Source: Primulina eburnea (Eukaryota > Streptophyta > Magnoliopsida > Lamiales > Gesneriaceae). Taken from it: a stretch of 64,000 nt of DNA. The stretch is from contig NW_027331239.1 in assembly GCF_022965805.1 (NCBI RefSeq), positions 186,001-250,000 of the forward strand. The letters run 5' to 3'. A model generated the notes under the pieces. It was given only the letters and a program-made list of their open reading frames with translations, did not search any database and had not been told where the DNA came from. A program made the translations under genes and the position numbers. Below are positions 1 through 11,858 of this stretch, in pieces (position 1 is the first letter of the stretch; each line of letters opens with the position of its first letter).

Positions 1-506
1 GCTCCCCTGTCTAAGTTCCAAGAACTCCGTAACCTTCCTCGCTCGAAGTGCGTCGGGGAAATACTTGTCGTAGAACAAGTCAGTGAACTCTGACCACTTC
101 AGTGTCGCAACATCAACTCCAACTTTCGTAGCATTCCACCAAATGCGGGCAGCCTTAACCACATGAACACTGCACAGCTAATCCTGTCTTTGTCCTCATA
201 CTGGAGATGATCGAAGATAGCTTCAAGCGCCTTGACCCACTCGACAGCAACTAGAGGATCGGTGCTACCTGCGAATTCCGGTGGATCCATTCTCTTAAAA
301 GAAGAAAAGACGGCATCAGTGCCAACAGCCTGAGCAACTTGACCTCTCACTTGGCCTCGACCCTGTCCTGCTCCTTGCAATCGGAGCAACTGCTGAATCT
401 GATCGCTATGCACCTTAGCCTGCTCCTTAAGCAACTTGCCGAACTCGTCGACAACTCTCGAGGAAGAACTATCCTCACCCTCTGCCGCCTTACGCTTAGG
501 AGGCAT
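1..506 (-). pseudogene. gag: Element A: 5' part of gag, cut by window edge
   Basis: This is the N-terminal part of a Ty3/gypsy Gag, starting at the ATG at 504-506 ([16 protein letters not shown]) and running off the left edge of the window. It is nearly identical to the first ~500 nt of gag in element B at 11219-11725. Relative to B, one A is missing near position 160 in the stretch encoding the residues after ISCAVFM. This shifts the frame, and the open frame ends at 99. Capsid-type residues ([24 protein letters not shown]) are visible before the shift. With the shift this copy cannot make a normal Gag. A one-base assembly error is also possible, because this element differs from B mostly by single-base indels. 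Confidence 0.9.
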
Positions 507-639
507 ACTCTACAATTGCTCACAAGACACCAATCAATAAATATAACAATGGATAGATGCAAGAAAACATACCCGGACAGTTGAAAGTAGACGAAGTCAT
601 ATGCATTGGTCCGAAGAACACCGCTCTGATACCACTAAA
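507..639 (-). promoter_or_regulatory. Element A leader with primer-binding site
   Basis: This is the untranslated leader between gag and the 5' LTR of element A. On the minus strand TGGTATCAGAGC lies at 623-634, five bases inside the LTR edge. It is the usual 12-nt complement of the 3' end of plant initiator tRNA-Met. The leader matches those of B, C and D closely. Confidence 0.85.
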
Positions 640-1451
640 TGTGACACCCTGACCCGATACAATTAAAATACAGCGGAATTTAAAATTTTCTTTCAAACAT
701 GGAAGGAGTTTCAAAGATACATTTTATAAAAGTGTTTACAAAATAACAACATGATCATTCCAATGACATAACAAAATACAAAATATCATTAGTGTGATCA
801 TGTTACAAAATGGTACAAAATAATCATCCTTCCAATCTTCGTATGCATATGACCCCCATCCACAGTCAACGTCCCGGTCCGTCGCTCTTATCTGCATCAC
901 ATGAAAATAACTGAAATGAGAATAAATCTCAGCAAGTGGAACTCTTACATAGCAATGATACATAGTATACACTGTAAAACATGGCTTTTAAATCATAAAT
1001 ACCATCGACTCTGAAACATGAATAACGTAGCAATAACTGTAGCAATAGCAATGGCAATAGATAGCAAAACGATGTATTCTCTTTTCTATGGTTGGATTGA
1101 TATCAATAGTATCTGTGACTGTGGTTGCCAATATCCCATCGATAAAATGATAACTGTGAGGGGATAAAAGCCTATGGTCGATGATCATCTAATTGCATGC
1201 AATGCTATGGCTATGATAATCAATCCAAATAAAAATTTGAATTCTCAATAGCATTTAAGGCCGTCGTTTCGCAATTCATAATATCTCTTGTATTCCCTTT
1301 ATACAATGGTGAGACATCAATGCCTCCAAAAGATAATCAATGAATCAATACATAACAATGGATAATGGAAGGGAATAACACTTTGAAACCTTTAAAACAC
1401 AATACATATAATATCATGTGAGCAAAAAGGATGAAATTCCACTTACAAACC
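640..1451 (-). mobile_element. Element A: truncated 5' LTR
   Basis: The sequence matches the 3' half of the B LTR (compare 11859-12670), beginning at the inner LTR edge with plus-strand TGTGACACC. It stops abruptly near 1451 and passes straight into satellite sequence. About 800 bp of LTR, including the U3 motif cluster and the outer terminus, are missing, and there is no terminal TG/CA or target duplication. The end is therefore a deletion or recombination junction, not an insertion boundary. Several one-base indels separate it from B. Confidence 0.88.
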
Positions 1452-1979
1452 CAACTAACGACTTATCTAAAGAACAAATCCGCAATGTTTGAAGCATCTT
1501 GGGTTTTATGACAAGCTATAAAATGTACCATCTTAGAGAATCTATCCACAACAACAAAAATAGAATCCCTCCCCTTCTTAGTCCTAGGCAACCCCAAAAT
1601 AAAGTCCATAGAAATGTCAATCAAAGTTCTTTTTAAGAATAGCACGCAAAAGTGTTCCCAATTTCTATTGACAACTTCAGTTTGTCCATCCGTTTGAGGA
1701 TGACAAGTAGTAGAAAACAATAATTTTGTGCAAAGTTTAGCCCATAAAGTATTCCAAAAGTAACTCAAAAATTTAACATCGCGACCAGAAACAATTGTCC
1801 TAGGCATGCCATGCAACCTAGCGACTTCTCTAAAGAACAAGTCCGCAATGCTTGAAGCATCATCGGTTTTATGACAAGCTATAAAATGTACCATCTTAGA
1901 GAATATATCCACAACAACAAAAATAGAATCCCTCCCCTTCTTAGTCCTATGCAAACCCAAAATAAAGTCCATAGAAATG

Positions 1980-3188
1980 TCAATTAAAGTTCTTTTTAAG
2001 AATAGCACGCAAATGTGTTCCCAAAGTTCTACTGCCAACTTCAGTTTGTCCATCCGTTTGAGGATGACAAGTAGTAGAAAACAACAATTTTGTTGCAAGT
2101 TTAGCCCATAAAGTCTTCCAAAAGTAACTCAATAATTTAACGTCGCGACCAGAATACATAGTCCTAGGCATGCCATGCAACTTAACGACTTCTCTAAAGA
2201 ACAAATCCGCAATGTTTGAAGCATCATCGGTTTTATGACAAGCTATAAAATGTGCCATCTTAGAGAATCTATCCACAACAACAAATATAGAATCCCTCCC
2301 ATTCTTAGTCCTAGGCAACCCCAAAATAAAATCCATAGAAATGTCAATCCAAGTTCTTTTTAAGAATAGCACGCAAAAGTGTTCCCAAAGTTCTATTGAC
2401 AACTTCAGTTTGTCCATCCGTTTGAGGATGACAAGTAGTCGAAACAACAATTTTGTGCCAAGTTTAGCCCATAAAGTATTCCAAAAGTAACTCAAGAATT
2501 TAACATCGCGACCAGAAACAATAGTCCTAGGCATGCCATGCAACCTAACGACTTCTCTAAAGAACAAATCCGCAATGTTTGAAGCATCATGGGTTTTATG
2601 ACAAGCTATAAAATGGGCCATCTTAGAGAATCTATCCACAACAACAAAAATAGAATCCCTTCCCTTCTTAGTCCTAGGCAACCCCAAAATAAAGTCCATA
2701 GAAATGTCAATCCAAGTTCTTTTTAAGAATAGCACGCAAAAGTGTTCCCAATTTCTATTGGCAACTTCAGTTTGTCCATCCGTTTGAGGATGACAAGTAG
2801 TAGAAAACGACAATTTTGTGCCAAGTTTAGCCCATAAAGTATTCCAAAAGTAACTCAAGAATTTAATATCGCGACCAGCAACAATAGTCCTAGGCATGCC
2901 ATGCAACCTAGCGACTTCTCTAAAGAACAAGTCCGCAATGTTTGAAGCATCATGGGTTTTATGACAAGCTATAAAATGTGTAATCTTAGAGAATCTATCC
3001 ACAACAACAAAAATAGAATCCCTCCCCTTCTTAGTCCTAGGCAACCCCAAAATAAAGTCCATACAAATGTCAATCCAAGTTCTTTTTAAGAATAGCACAC
3101 AAAGGTGTTCCCAAAGTTCTATTGACAACTTCAGTTTGTCCATCCGTTTGAGGATGACAAGTAGTACAAAACAACAATTTTGTGCCAA
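1980..3188 (-). pseudogene. 402-codon read-through ORF in satellite block 1
   Basis: An open frame runs through more than three satellite monomers. It encodes repeated integrase-core segments ([39 protein letters not shown]). Continuity depends on the 363-bp junction form, which joins [14 protein letters not shown] to TWIDISMDF, and on a compensating one-base deletion near 2440 ([16 protein letters not shown]). There is no integrase zinc-binding domain, no chromodomain, and Gly replaces the second catalytic Asp. I see no promoter or start context. It is most likely a by-product of tandem duplication rather than a gene, although the frame retention is unusual. Confidence 0.6.
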
Positions 3189-4522
3189 GTTTAGCCCATA
3201 AAGTATTCCAAAATTAACTCAAGAATTTAACATCGCGACCAGAAACAATAGTCCTAGGCATGCCATGCAACTTAACGACTTCTCTAAGGAACAAATCCGC
3301 AATGTTTGAAGCATCATTGGTTTTATGACAAGCTATAAAATGTCCAATCTTAGAGAATCTATCCACAACAACAAAAATAGAATCCCTCCCCTTCTTAGTC
3401 CAAGGCAACCCCAAAATAAAGTCCATTGAAATGTCAATCAAAGTTATTTTTAAGAATAGCACGCAAAAGTGTTCCCAATTTCTATTGACAACTTCAGTTT
3501 GTTCATCCGTTTGAGGATGACAAGTAGTAGAAAACAACAATTTTGTGCAAAGTTTAGCCCATAAAGTATTCCAAAAGTAACTCAAGAATTTAACATCGCG
3601 ACCAGAAACAATAGTCCTAGGCATGCCATGCAACCTAACGACTTCTCTAAAGAACAAATCCGCAATGTTTGAAGCATCATGGGTTTTATGACAAGCTATA
3701 AAATGTACCATCTTAGAGAATCTATCCACAACAACAAAAATAGAATCCCTCCCATCTTAGTCCTAGGCAACCCCAAAATAAAGTCCATTGAAATGTCAAT
3801 CAAAGTTCTTTGTTAAGAATAGCACGCAAAAGTGTTCCCAATTTCTATTGACAACTTCAGTTTGTCCATCCGTTTGAGGATGACAAGTAGTAGAAAACAA
3901 CAATTTTGTGCAAATTTTAGCCCATAAAGTATTCCAAAATTAACTCAAGAATTTAACATCGCGACCAGAAACAATAGTCCTAGGCATGCCATGCAACCTA
4001 GCGACTTCTCTAAAGAACAAGTCCGCAATGTTTGAAGCATCATCGGTTTTATGACAAGCTATAAAATGTGCCATCTTAGAGAATCTATCCACAACAACAA
4101 AAATAGAATCCCTCCCTTTCTTAGTCCTAGGCAACCCCAAAATAAAGTCCATAGAAATGTCAATCCAAGTTCTTTTTAAGAATAACACGCAAAAGTGTTC
4201 CCAATTTCTATTGACAACTTCAGTTTGTCCACCCGTTTGAGGATGACAAGTAGTAGAAAACAACAATTTTGTGCAAAGTTTAGCCCAGAAAGTATTCCAA
4301 AAGTAACTCAAGAATTTAACATCGCGACCAGAAACAATAGTCCTAGGCATGCCATGCAACCTAACGACTTCTCTAAAGAACAAATCCGCAATGTTTGAAG
4401 CATCATGGGTTTTATGACAAGCTATAAAATGTACCATCTTAGAGAATCTATCCACAACAACAAAAATAGAATCCCTCCCCTTCTTAGTCCTAGGCAACCC
4501 CAAAATAAAGTCCATTGAAATG

Positions 4523-5368
4523 TCAATCAAAGTTCTTTGTTAAGAATAGCACGCAAAAGTGTTCCCAATTTCTATTGACAACTTCAGTTTGTCCATCCGT
4601 TTGAGGATGACAAGTAGTAGAAAACAACAATTTTGTGCAAAGTTTAGCCCATAAAGTATTCCAAAAGTAACTCAAGAATTTAACATCGCGACCAGAAACA
4701 ATAGTCCTAGGCATGCCATGCAACCTAGCGACTTCTCTAAAGAACAAGTCCGCAATGTTTGAAGCATCATCGGTTTTATGACAAGCTATAAAATGTGCCA
4801 TCTTAGAGAATCTATCCACAACAACAAAAATAGAATCCCTCCCTTTCTTAGTCCTAGGCAACCCCAAAATAAAGTCCATAGAAATGTCAATCCAAGTTCT
4901 TTTTAAGAATAACACGCAAAAGTGTTCCCAATTTCTATTGACAACTTCAGTTTGTCCACCCGTTTGAGTATGACAAGTAGTAGAAAACAACAATTTTGTG
5001 CCAAGTTTAGCCCATAAAGTATGCCAAAAGTAACTCAAGAATTTAACATCGCGACCAAAAACAATAGTCCTAGGCATGCCATGCAACCTAACGACTTCTC
5101 TAAAGAACAAATCCGCAATGTTTGAAGCATCATGGGTTTTATGACAAGCTATAAAATGTGCCATCTTAGAGAATCTATCCACAACAACAAAAATAGAATC
5201 CCTCCCCTTCTTAGTCCTAGGCAACCCCAAAATAAAGTCCATACAAATGTCAATCCAAGTTCTTTTTAAGAATAGCACGCAAAGGTGTTCCCAAAGTTCT
5301 ATTGACAACTTCAGTGTGTCCATCCGTTTGAGGATGACAAGTAGTAGAAAACAACAATTTTGTGCCAA
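4523..5368 (-). pseudogene. 281-codon read-through ORF in satellite block 1
   Basis: An open frame spans more than two monomers, again as tandem integrase-core segments in phase. It ends at the variant LTKNFD followed by a stop, where the satellite carries ttctttgttaag instead of ttctttttaag. It contains FGRD and SGRD in place of the catalytic SDRD. There is no evidence of expression. Confidence 0.5.
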
Positions 5369-6001
5369 GTTTAGCCCATAAAGTATTCCAAAATTAACTC
5401 AAGAATTTAACATCGCAACCAGAAACAATAGTCCTAGGCATGCCATGCAACTTAACGACTTCTCTAAGGAACAAATCCGCAATGTTTGAAGCATCATTGG
5501 TTTTATGACAAGCTATAAAATGTCCAATCTTAGAGAATCTATCCACAACAACAAAAATAGAATCCCTCCCCTTCTTAGTCCAAGGCAACCCCAAAATAAA
5601 GTCCATTGAAATGTCAATCAAAGTTCTTTTTAAGAATAGCACGCAAAAGTGTTCCCAATTTCTATTGACAACTTCAGTTTGTTCATCCGTTTGAGGATGA
5701 CAAGTAGTAGAAAATAACAATTTTGTGCAAAGTTTAGCCCATAAAGTATTTCAAAAGTAACTCAAGAATTTAACATCGCGACCAGAAACAATAGTCCTAG
5801 GCATGCCATGCAACCTAACGACTTCTCTAAAGAACAAATCCGCAATGTTTGAAGCATCATGGGTTTTATGACAAGCTATAAAATGTACCATCTTAGAGAA
5901 TCTATCCACAACAACAAAAATATAATCCCTCCCCTTCTTAGTCCTAGGCAACCCCAAAATAAAGTCCATTGAAATGTCAATCAAAGTTCTTTGTTAAGAA
6001 T

Positions 6002-7620
6002 TGTGACACCCTGACCCGATACAATTAAAATACAGCGGAATTTAAAATTTTCTTTCAAACATGGAAGGAGTTTCAAGATACATTTTATAAAAGTGTTTAC
6101 AAATAACAACATGATCATTCCAATGACATAACAAAATACAAAATATCATTAGTGTGATCATGTTACAAAATGGTACAAAATAATCATCCTTCCAATCTTC
6201 GTATGCATATGACCCCCATCCACAGTCAACGTCCCGGTCCGCCGCTCTTATCTGCATCACATGAAAATAACTGAAATGAGAATAAATCTCAGCAAGTGGA
6301 ACTCTTACATAGCAATGATACATAGTATACACTGTAAAACATGGCTTTTAAATCATAAATACCATCGACTCTGAAACATGAATAACGTAGCAATAACTGT
6401 AGCAATAGCAATGGCAATAGATAGCAAAACGATGGTATTTCTCTTTTCTATGGTTGGATTGATATCAATAGTATCTGTGACTGTGGTTGCCAATATCCCA
6501 TCGATATAAATCGATAACTGTGAGGGGATAAAAGCCTATGGTCGATGATCATCTAATTGCATGCAATGCTATGGCTATGATTAATCAATCCAATAAAACA
6601 TTTGAATTCTCAATAGCATTTAAGGCCGTCGTTTCGCAATCTCATAATATCTCTTGTATTCCCTTTATAACAATGGTGAGACATTAATGCCTCCAATAGA
6701 TAATCAATGAAATCAATACATAACAATGGATCAATGGAAGGGAATAACACTTTGAAACCTTTAAAACACAATACATATAATATCATGTGAGCAAAAAGGA
6801 TGAAATTCCACTTACAAACCAATAGAACACCTCCAACTATACTCTTGGTACACCACCTACAACAATAATCCATAAATAACACCAATATCAAGACTAAATC
6901 CAAGAGTCCATGCTAAATAATCCATAGAACCATCAAAACATCAAATCCAAAATAACCCTTAACTCGAAACCTCATTAGAATCGCACCAAAAACTTACCTA
7001 AGCTTCCTTATACAACGGAGAACGATGATCTCAAGTCGGAAATCCAAATAACTCCAAGAATCAAAGGTAGGAAGCTAAAGAAATGGATGAAAACCCTTGC
7101 CAATGGAGGGAAAATCGGTAAAGAAGAGAAGGAATAGGATAAGGTATGGCCAACAACTCCCAAAAAGTGACTTAAAAACTCGCCCATACTTACACCGCGG
7201 GTGCGCCAACACAAGCACCGCGGGTGCGCTAAGCTCACGGCAACCAAAATAAATCCCATGCACGAACACCGCGGGTGCGGTGCTACAATTACCGCGGGTG
7301 CGGTCTCACCGCGGGTGCGGTCCTTGCACTGCCGCGGGTGCGGTGATGCCACGGCCCTCCAAAACCAAAATCATGAATAGTACACCGCGGGGGCACTCAT
7401 CTATGAGCGCGGGTGCACTCTACTCACGGCAATGAACAGTAACAAAACAACTAAAAATCGATTCGAAACGCTGAAACGAACAATCAACACCAACTAAAAC
7501 CTCAAATAAATAATAACCAATAATACTATAGCCCAAAACACAACTATAATCATCTAATCACATAACCCAATTAACACAATAAAGCTTAAACCGTACCGTA
7601 CACCGGGCTCGGCTATTACA
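6002..7620 (-). repeat. Element B 3' LTR
   Basis: This 1619-bp LTR has minus-strand termini TGTAATAGCC and GGTGTCACA. It is the 3' LTR because the polypurine tract abuts its inner edge at 7621. It differs from the partner LTR at 11859-13477 at about six sites, for example near 6687, 6698, 7016, 7037, 7497 and 7606. Its outer end meets the target duplication AGAAT. Confidence 0.95.
7193..7420 (-). promoter_or_regulatory. U3 GC-rich motif cluster, B family
   Basis: In this U3 segment, variants of the 12-mer accgcgggtgcg (minus-strand CGCACCCGCGGT) recur about nine times at irregular spacing in otherwise AT-rich sequence. The copy in the other LTR is at 13050-13277. The position, upstream of the presumed transcription start, suggests a regulatory array or a dense CpG methylation target. 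The function is inferred only. Confidence 0.6.
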
Positions 7621-7660
7621 ATCTCCCCTCCTTAGAGGAATTTCGTCCTCGAAATTGACG
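7621..7660 (-). promoter_or_regulatory. Element B polypurine tract and pre-PPT inverted repeat
   Basis: On the minus strand AAGGAGGGGAGAT (7621-7633) directly precedes the 3' LTR and is the plus-strand primer. Just upstream lies AATTTCGAGGACGAAATT, an inverted repeat (AATTTCG/CGAAATT). It recurs in similar form in every resident element, for example at 29779-29796 in D. Confidence 0.85.
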
Positions 7661-10600
7661 TCACGGCACGAACAACTCAGGATACCTCTCTCTCATCTCA
7701 GTCTCTGGTTCCCACGTAGCCTCCTCAATCAAATGGTTCCTCCAAAGGACTTTAACGATGCCGATCTCTTTGTTCCTCAGAACTCTAACTGTGCGATCCA
7801 GAATCTGAATCGGAATCTCATGGTAAGTCAAACTCGGCGTCAAGTCCAATGGCTCATGGCGAAGAACATGGGAAGGATCTGCAATATACTTCCTGAGCAT
7901 CGATACGTGAAACACATTATGGACTCTGTCAAGATCGGGCGGTAGGGCTAATCTGTAGGCTCGGTCACCCACTCTGTCCAATATCTCGAATGGACCAATG
8001 AATCTAGGGCTCAACTTGCCCTTCTTGCCAAATCGCATCACACCCTTGAGAGGTGCTATCTTCAGAAAAACATGATCGCCAACCTCGAACTGCAAAGGTC
8101 TACGACGAACGTCTGCATAGCTCTTCTGTCTGGACTGAGCAGTCTTCATCCTCTCTCTGATAACTGCAACAACATCGGCAGTCTGTTGGACCAACTCGGG
8201 ACCCAACATCTTCCTCTCTCCAACCTCATCCCAAAACAAAGGTGATCTGCACTTCCTGCCATAAAGTGCCTCATACGGTGCCATGCCAATCGTCGCCTGG
8301 TAGCTATTGTTGTACGTGAACTCCACAAGAGGCAACTTGGAATCCCAGCTACCAGAATAGTCAATAGTACAAGCTCTGAGCATATCCTCCAGAATCTGAA
8401 TGACTCTCTCTGACTGACCGTCGCTCTGAGGATGATAAGCTGTACTGAAAGCTAATCGAGAACCCATAGCTCTGTGCAAACTCTTCCAGAACTCTGAGGT
8501 AAATCTAGGGTCACGATCAGACACAATCGACACGGGCACACCATGAAGTCTAACAATCTCTGCAATATAATCCTCGGCATACTGAGACATCGAATACGCC
8601 GTCTTGACTGGGAGAAAATGCGCTGACTTGGTCAATCTATCAACAATAACCCAAATGGAATTGAAACCCTTCTGCGTCCTGGGTAAACCAGTCACGAAAT
8701 CCATAGTGATATGCTCCCACTTCCACTGAGGAATCGGCAAAGAAAGCAATGTCCCAGCAGGTCTCTGGTGCTCAATCTTTACCTGCTGACAAGTAAGGCA
8801 CTGAGAAATGAACAAAGCAATATCTCTCTTCATACCTGGCCACCAGTAGAGTCGACGAAGATCCTGATACATCTTCGTACTGCCTGGATGAATCGAATAA
8901 GGTGCGGTATGAGCCTCTGTCAAGACGTCTCTACGAATATCGTCGCCAGAAGGAACACAAATGCGGCCTCTGAAAGTTACCAAATCATCACCATTCAGAC
9001 TAAACTCTGAATTCCCTTTAGCCTCAGCTCTAGCTCTCAACTCTGCCAACTGAACATCAGTCGACTGCTCTCTACGGATCCTGTCCGTCAATGTAGATCG
9101 AATGACCAACGCTGAAAAGCGAGCAATGGTCCCTGGAATCACCAGATCAATCTCCTCTCTCTGCAAATCCATCAACAATGGTCTCTGAATCAAAGAACTC
9201 AATGAAGCACTCGACTTGCGGCTCAAAGCATCAGCCACAACATTCGCCTTCCCTGGGTGATAACTGATCGTCACATCGTAATCCTTGACAAGCTCTAACC
9301 ACCTCCTCTGTCGCATATTGAGCTCTTTCTGCGAGAACAGATACTTCAAACTCTTGTGGTCTGTGAAGATCTCACACTTTTCGCCATACAGATAATGTCT
9401 CCAAATCTTAAGGGCGAAAACCACAGCTGCAAGCTCCAAATCGTGCGTCGGATAATTCTTCTCATAATCCTTCAACTGGCGAGACGCATAGGCAATGACC
9501 TTACCTCGCTGCATCAACACTGCACCAAGGCCTCTCTTCGACGCATCGGTATAGACCACAAAATCCTCTGAACCACTGGGCAAAGAAAGAACAGGAGCTG
9601 TCGTCAATCTGTCCTTCAACTCCTGAAATGCACTCTGGCAATCGATAGACCACTCGAACTTCACAGTCTTCCTCGTCAGATTGGACAATGGCAGGGCAAT
9701 CTTGGAGAAACCTGAAATGAAACGACGATAGTAACCCGCCAAACCGAGGAAACTGCGTACCTCAGAAACAGTGGTAGGAATAGGCCAACTCCGAATCGCC
9801 TCTATCTTCAACGGATCAACAGCAATGCCATCTCTCGAAACCACATGGCCTAGAAAAGAAATCTGATCCAGCCAAAACTCACACTTCTTCAACTTGGCAA
9901 ACAACCTCTTCTCTCGCAACAACTGAAGCACCACTCTGAGATGCTCTGCATGAAGCTCTCTGGATTTGGAATAGATCAGGATATCGTCGATGAAAACAAT
10001 AACGAAGCTATCCAGATAAGGCTTGAACACACGGTTCATCAGATCCATGAAGACTGAAGGGGCATTGGTCAACCCAAAAGACATGACAAGAAACTCATAG
10101 TGACCGTACCTGGTCCGGAAAGCTGTCTTAGGGACATCAGACTCCCTAACCTTCAACTGATAGTAGCCAGACCGAAGATCAATCTTCGAGAACACAGTAG
10201 CACCATGGAGCTGATCAAACAAATCATCTATCCGAGGCAACGGATACTTGTTCTTGACAGTTACTTTGTTAAGCTCCCTGTAGTCGATACACAGTCGCAA
10301 AGAACCATCCTTCTTCTTGACAAATAGAACCGGAGCTCCCCAAGGCGAAGAACTCGGACGAATAAATCCCTTGTCTAAAAGATCCTGCAACTGAGTCTTC
10401 AACTCCTTCATCTCAGTAGGGGCCATTCGGTACGGAGCCTTAGAAATAGGAACCGTACCTGGAGCTAAATCGATCACAAACTCAACATCTCTATCCGGCG
10501 GCAAACCCGGAACATCATCCTCAAACACATCAGCAAACTCTCTCACCACATCAATATCATCTACATTCAACTTAATCAATCTATCAACATCCACAATAGA

Positions 10601-11725
10601 AGCAAGAAACCCATCGCAACCTCTACACAACAATCTCTCAGCCTCAAAGCAAGAAATAAAAGGAAGGACCAGCGAAGTACCTGTGCTGGCGAGCGCTCCT
10701 CCCTGGCCATCATCTTCCTTGGTCATCGCAAAGATACGACCCTGCACCTTCCCTTGGCTATCTCCCCTCGGGCAATTCCTAGCAACGTGACCCGCCGCGC
10801 CACAACGAAAACAAGTATGAGTGCCCAATCTGCACTCTCCTCGATGATGCTTGCCACACTTTGGACACAGTAGCTTCTCGGGATCAAATGGAACTGGCGG
10901 TGGTCTAGAACTCGGCTCCATCTTGCCCTTGCCCTTGAAACGATCCCTGCCCCTCTGATTCGAACCCTGGCCTCTCTGAGCAATGGCCTGGTGTCTCTCC
11001 TGCCTCTCCCTGGCGATGTCCTTCTCGTCTTGCTCGGCCAACAATGCTTTGGACACAATCTCCTTGAAAGTAACAGCTTTGGACATGTTGATATCACGAC
11101 GAATCTCCGCTCTAAGGCCTCGAATGAAATGAGCGCCCTTGTCCTTGTCGTTCGAAGCAATATACGGAGCAAATAGGCAACCCTCCTCGAACTTCAGAAT
11201 ATACTGGCCAACATCCAAGCTCCCCTGTCTAAGTTCCAAGAACTCCGTAACCTTCCTCGCTCGAAGTGCGTCGGGGAAATACTTGTCGTAGAACAAGTCA
11301 GTGAACTCTGACCACTTCAGTGTCGCAACATCAACTCCAACTTTCGTAGCATTCCACCAAATGCGGGCAGCCTTAACCAACATGAACACTGCACAGCTAA
11401 TCCTGTCTTTGTCCTCATACTGGAGATGATCGAAGATAGCTTCAAGCGCCTTGACCCACTCGACAGCAACTAGAGGATCGGTGCTACCTGCGAATTCCGG
11501 TGGATCCATTCTCTTAAAAGAAGAAAAGACGGCATCAGTGCCAACAGCCTGAGCAACTTGACCTCTCACTTGGCCTCGACCCTGTCCTGCTCCTTGCAAT
11601 CGGAGTAACTGCTGAATCTGATCGCTATGCACCTTAGCCTGCTCCTTAAGCAACTTGCCGAACTCGTCGACAACTCTCGAGGAAGAACTATCCTCACCCT
11701 CTGCCGCCTTACGCTTAGGAGGCAT
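7661..11725 (-). CDS. gag-pol: Element B Gag-Pol polyprotein without protease (1354 aa)
   Basis: This is a single open frame from ATG at 11723-11725 ([16 protein letters not shown]). Approximate domains are: Gag/capsid residues 70-230, zinc knuckle [14 protein letters not shown] near 303-317, RT from about 430 with the catalytic FIDD near 578, RNase H ([10 protein letters not shown]) near 720, and the integrase zinc domain (HPG...CLTCQQ) near 937-980. The integrase core has MDF near 1007, SDRD near 1069 and DGQSE near 1104. The chromodomain-like tail covers about 1304-1354 (VKVLWRNH...ATWEPE). The stretch [10 protein letters not shown] near residue 341 joins Gag directly to the pre-RT linker. 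The DTG protease that C has at this point is missing, without loss of frame. All other catalytic motifs look intact. Confidence 0.95.
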   Translation of the reverse strand: MPPKRKAAEGEDSSSSRVVDEFGKLLKEQAKVHSDQIQQLLRLQGAGQGRGQVRGQVAQAVGTDAVFSSFKRMDPPEFAGSTDPLVAVEWVKALEAIFDHLQYEDKDRISCAVFMLVKAARIWWNATKVGVDVATLKWSEFTDLFYDKYFPDALRARKVTEFLELRQGSLDVGQYILKFEEGCLFAPYIASNDKDKGAHFIRGLRAEIRRDINMSKAVTFKEIVSKALLAEQDEKDIARERQERHQAIAQRGQGSNQRGRDRFKGKGKMEPSSRPPPVPFDPEKLLCPKCGKHHRGECRLGTHTCFRCGAAGHVARNCPRGDSQGKVQGRIFAMTKEDDGQGGALASTGTSLVLPFISCFEAERLLCRGCDGFLASIVDVDRLIKLNVDDIDVVREFADVFEDDVPGLPPDRDVEFVIDLAPGTVPISKAPYRMAPTEMKELKTQLQDLLDKGFIRPSSSPWGAPVLFVKKKDGSLRLCIDYRELNKVTVKNKYPLPRIDDLFDQLHGATVFSKIDLRSGYYQLKVRESDVPKTAFRTRYGHYEFLVMSFGLTNAPSVFMDLMNRVFKPYLDSFVIVFIDDILIYSKSRELHAEHLRVVLQLLREKRLFAKLKKCEFWLDQISFLGHVVSRDGIAVDPLKIEAIRSWPIPTTVSEVRSFLGLAGYYRRFISGFSKIALPLSNLTRKTVKFEWSIDCQSAFQELKDRLTTAPVLSLPSGSEDFVVYTDASKRGLGAVLMQRGKVIAYASRQLKDYEKNYPTHDLELAAVVFALKIWRHYLYGEKCEIFTDHKSLKYLFSQKELNMRQRRWLELVKDYDVTISYHPGKANVVADALSRKSSASLSSLIQRPLLMDLQREEIDLVIPGTIARFSALVIRSTLTDRIRREQSTDVQLAELRARAEAKGNSEFSLNGDDLVTFRGRICVPSGDDIRRDVLTEAHTAPYSIHPGSTKMYQDLRRLYWWPGMKRDIALFISQCLTCQQVKIEHQRPAGTLLSLPIPQWKWEHITMDFVTGLPRTQKGFNSIWVIVDRLTKSAHFLPVKTAYSMSQYAEDYIAEIVRLHGVPVSIVSDRDPRFTSEFWKSLHRAMGSRLAFSTAYHPQSDGQSERVIQILEDMLRACTIDYSGSWDSKLPLVEFTYNNSYQATIGMAPYEALYGRKCRSPLFWDEVGERKMLGPELVQQTADVVAVIRERMKTAQSRQKSYADVRRRPLQFEVGDHVFLKIAPLKGVMRFGKKGKLSPRFIGPFEILDRVGDRAYRLALPPDLDRVHNVFHVSMLRKYIADPSHVLRHEPLDLTPSLTYHEIPIQILDRTVRVLRNKEIGIVKVLWRNHLIEEATWEPETEMRERYPELFVP

Positions 11726-11858
11726 ACTCTACAATTGCTCACAAGACACCAATCAATAAATATAACAATGGATAGATGCAAGAAAACATACCCGGACAGT
11801 TGAAAGTAGACGAAGTCATATGCATTGGTCCGAAGAACACCGCTCTGATACCACTAAA
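11726..11858 (-). promoter_or_regulatory. Element B leader with primer-binding site
   Basis: This is the untranslated leader. TGGTATCAGAGC lies on the minus strand at 11842-11853, five bases inside the 5' LTR, and is complementary to the 3' end of initiator tRNA-Met. The same leader is seen in A, C and D. Confidence 0.9.

Larger units (their letters stand above)
1452..6001 (-). repeat. Integrase-derived satellite, block 1 (~12.5 monomers)
   Basis: This is a head-to-tail array of 363/364-bp monomers. The marker gtcctaggcatgcc recurs at 2161, 2524, 2887, 3251 and 3614. Each monomer, read on the minus strand, encodes an rve-type integrase core segment of a Ty3/gypsy element, from [13 protein letters not shown] through [14 protein letters not shown] and [21 protein letters not shown] to [16 protein letters not shown]. 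The Asp expected before RD is Gly. Two junction types are mixed: cccaatttctattg (363 bp) and cccaaagttctattg (364 bp). A higher-order copy of about 2.18 kb (six monomers) relates the stretch near 3251 to that near 5431, marked by LPWTKKGRD and HKTNDASN. The block ends at the AGAAT target duplication of element B. Confidence 0.93.

Noticed and set aside
1980..3188. Satellite read-through ORFs as functional integrase genes
   Set aside because: They lack the zinc-binding and C-terminal domains, have lost the second catalytic Asp, and start and end at arbitrary positions in the repeat.
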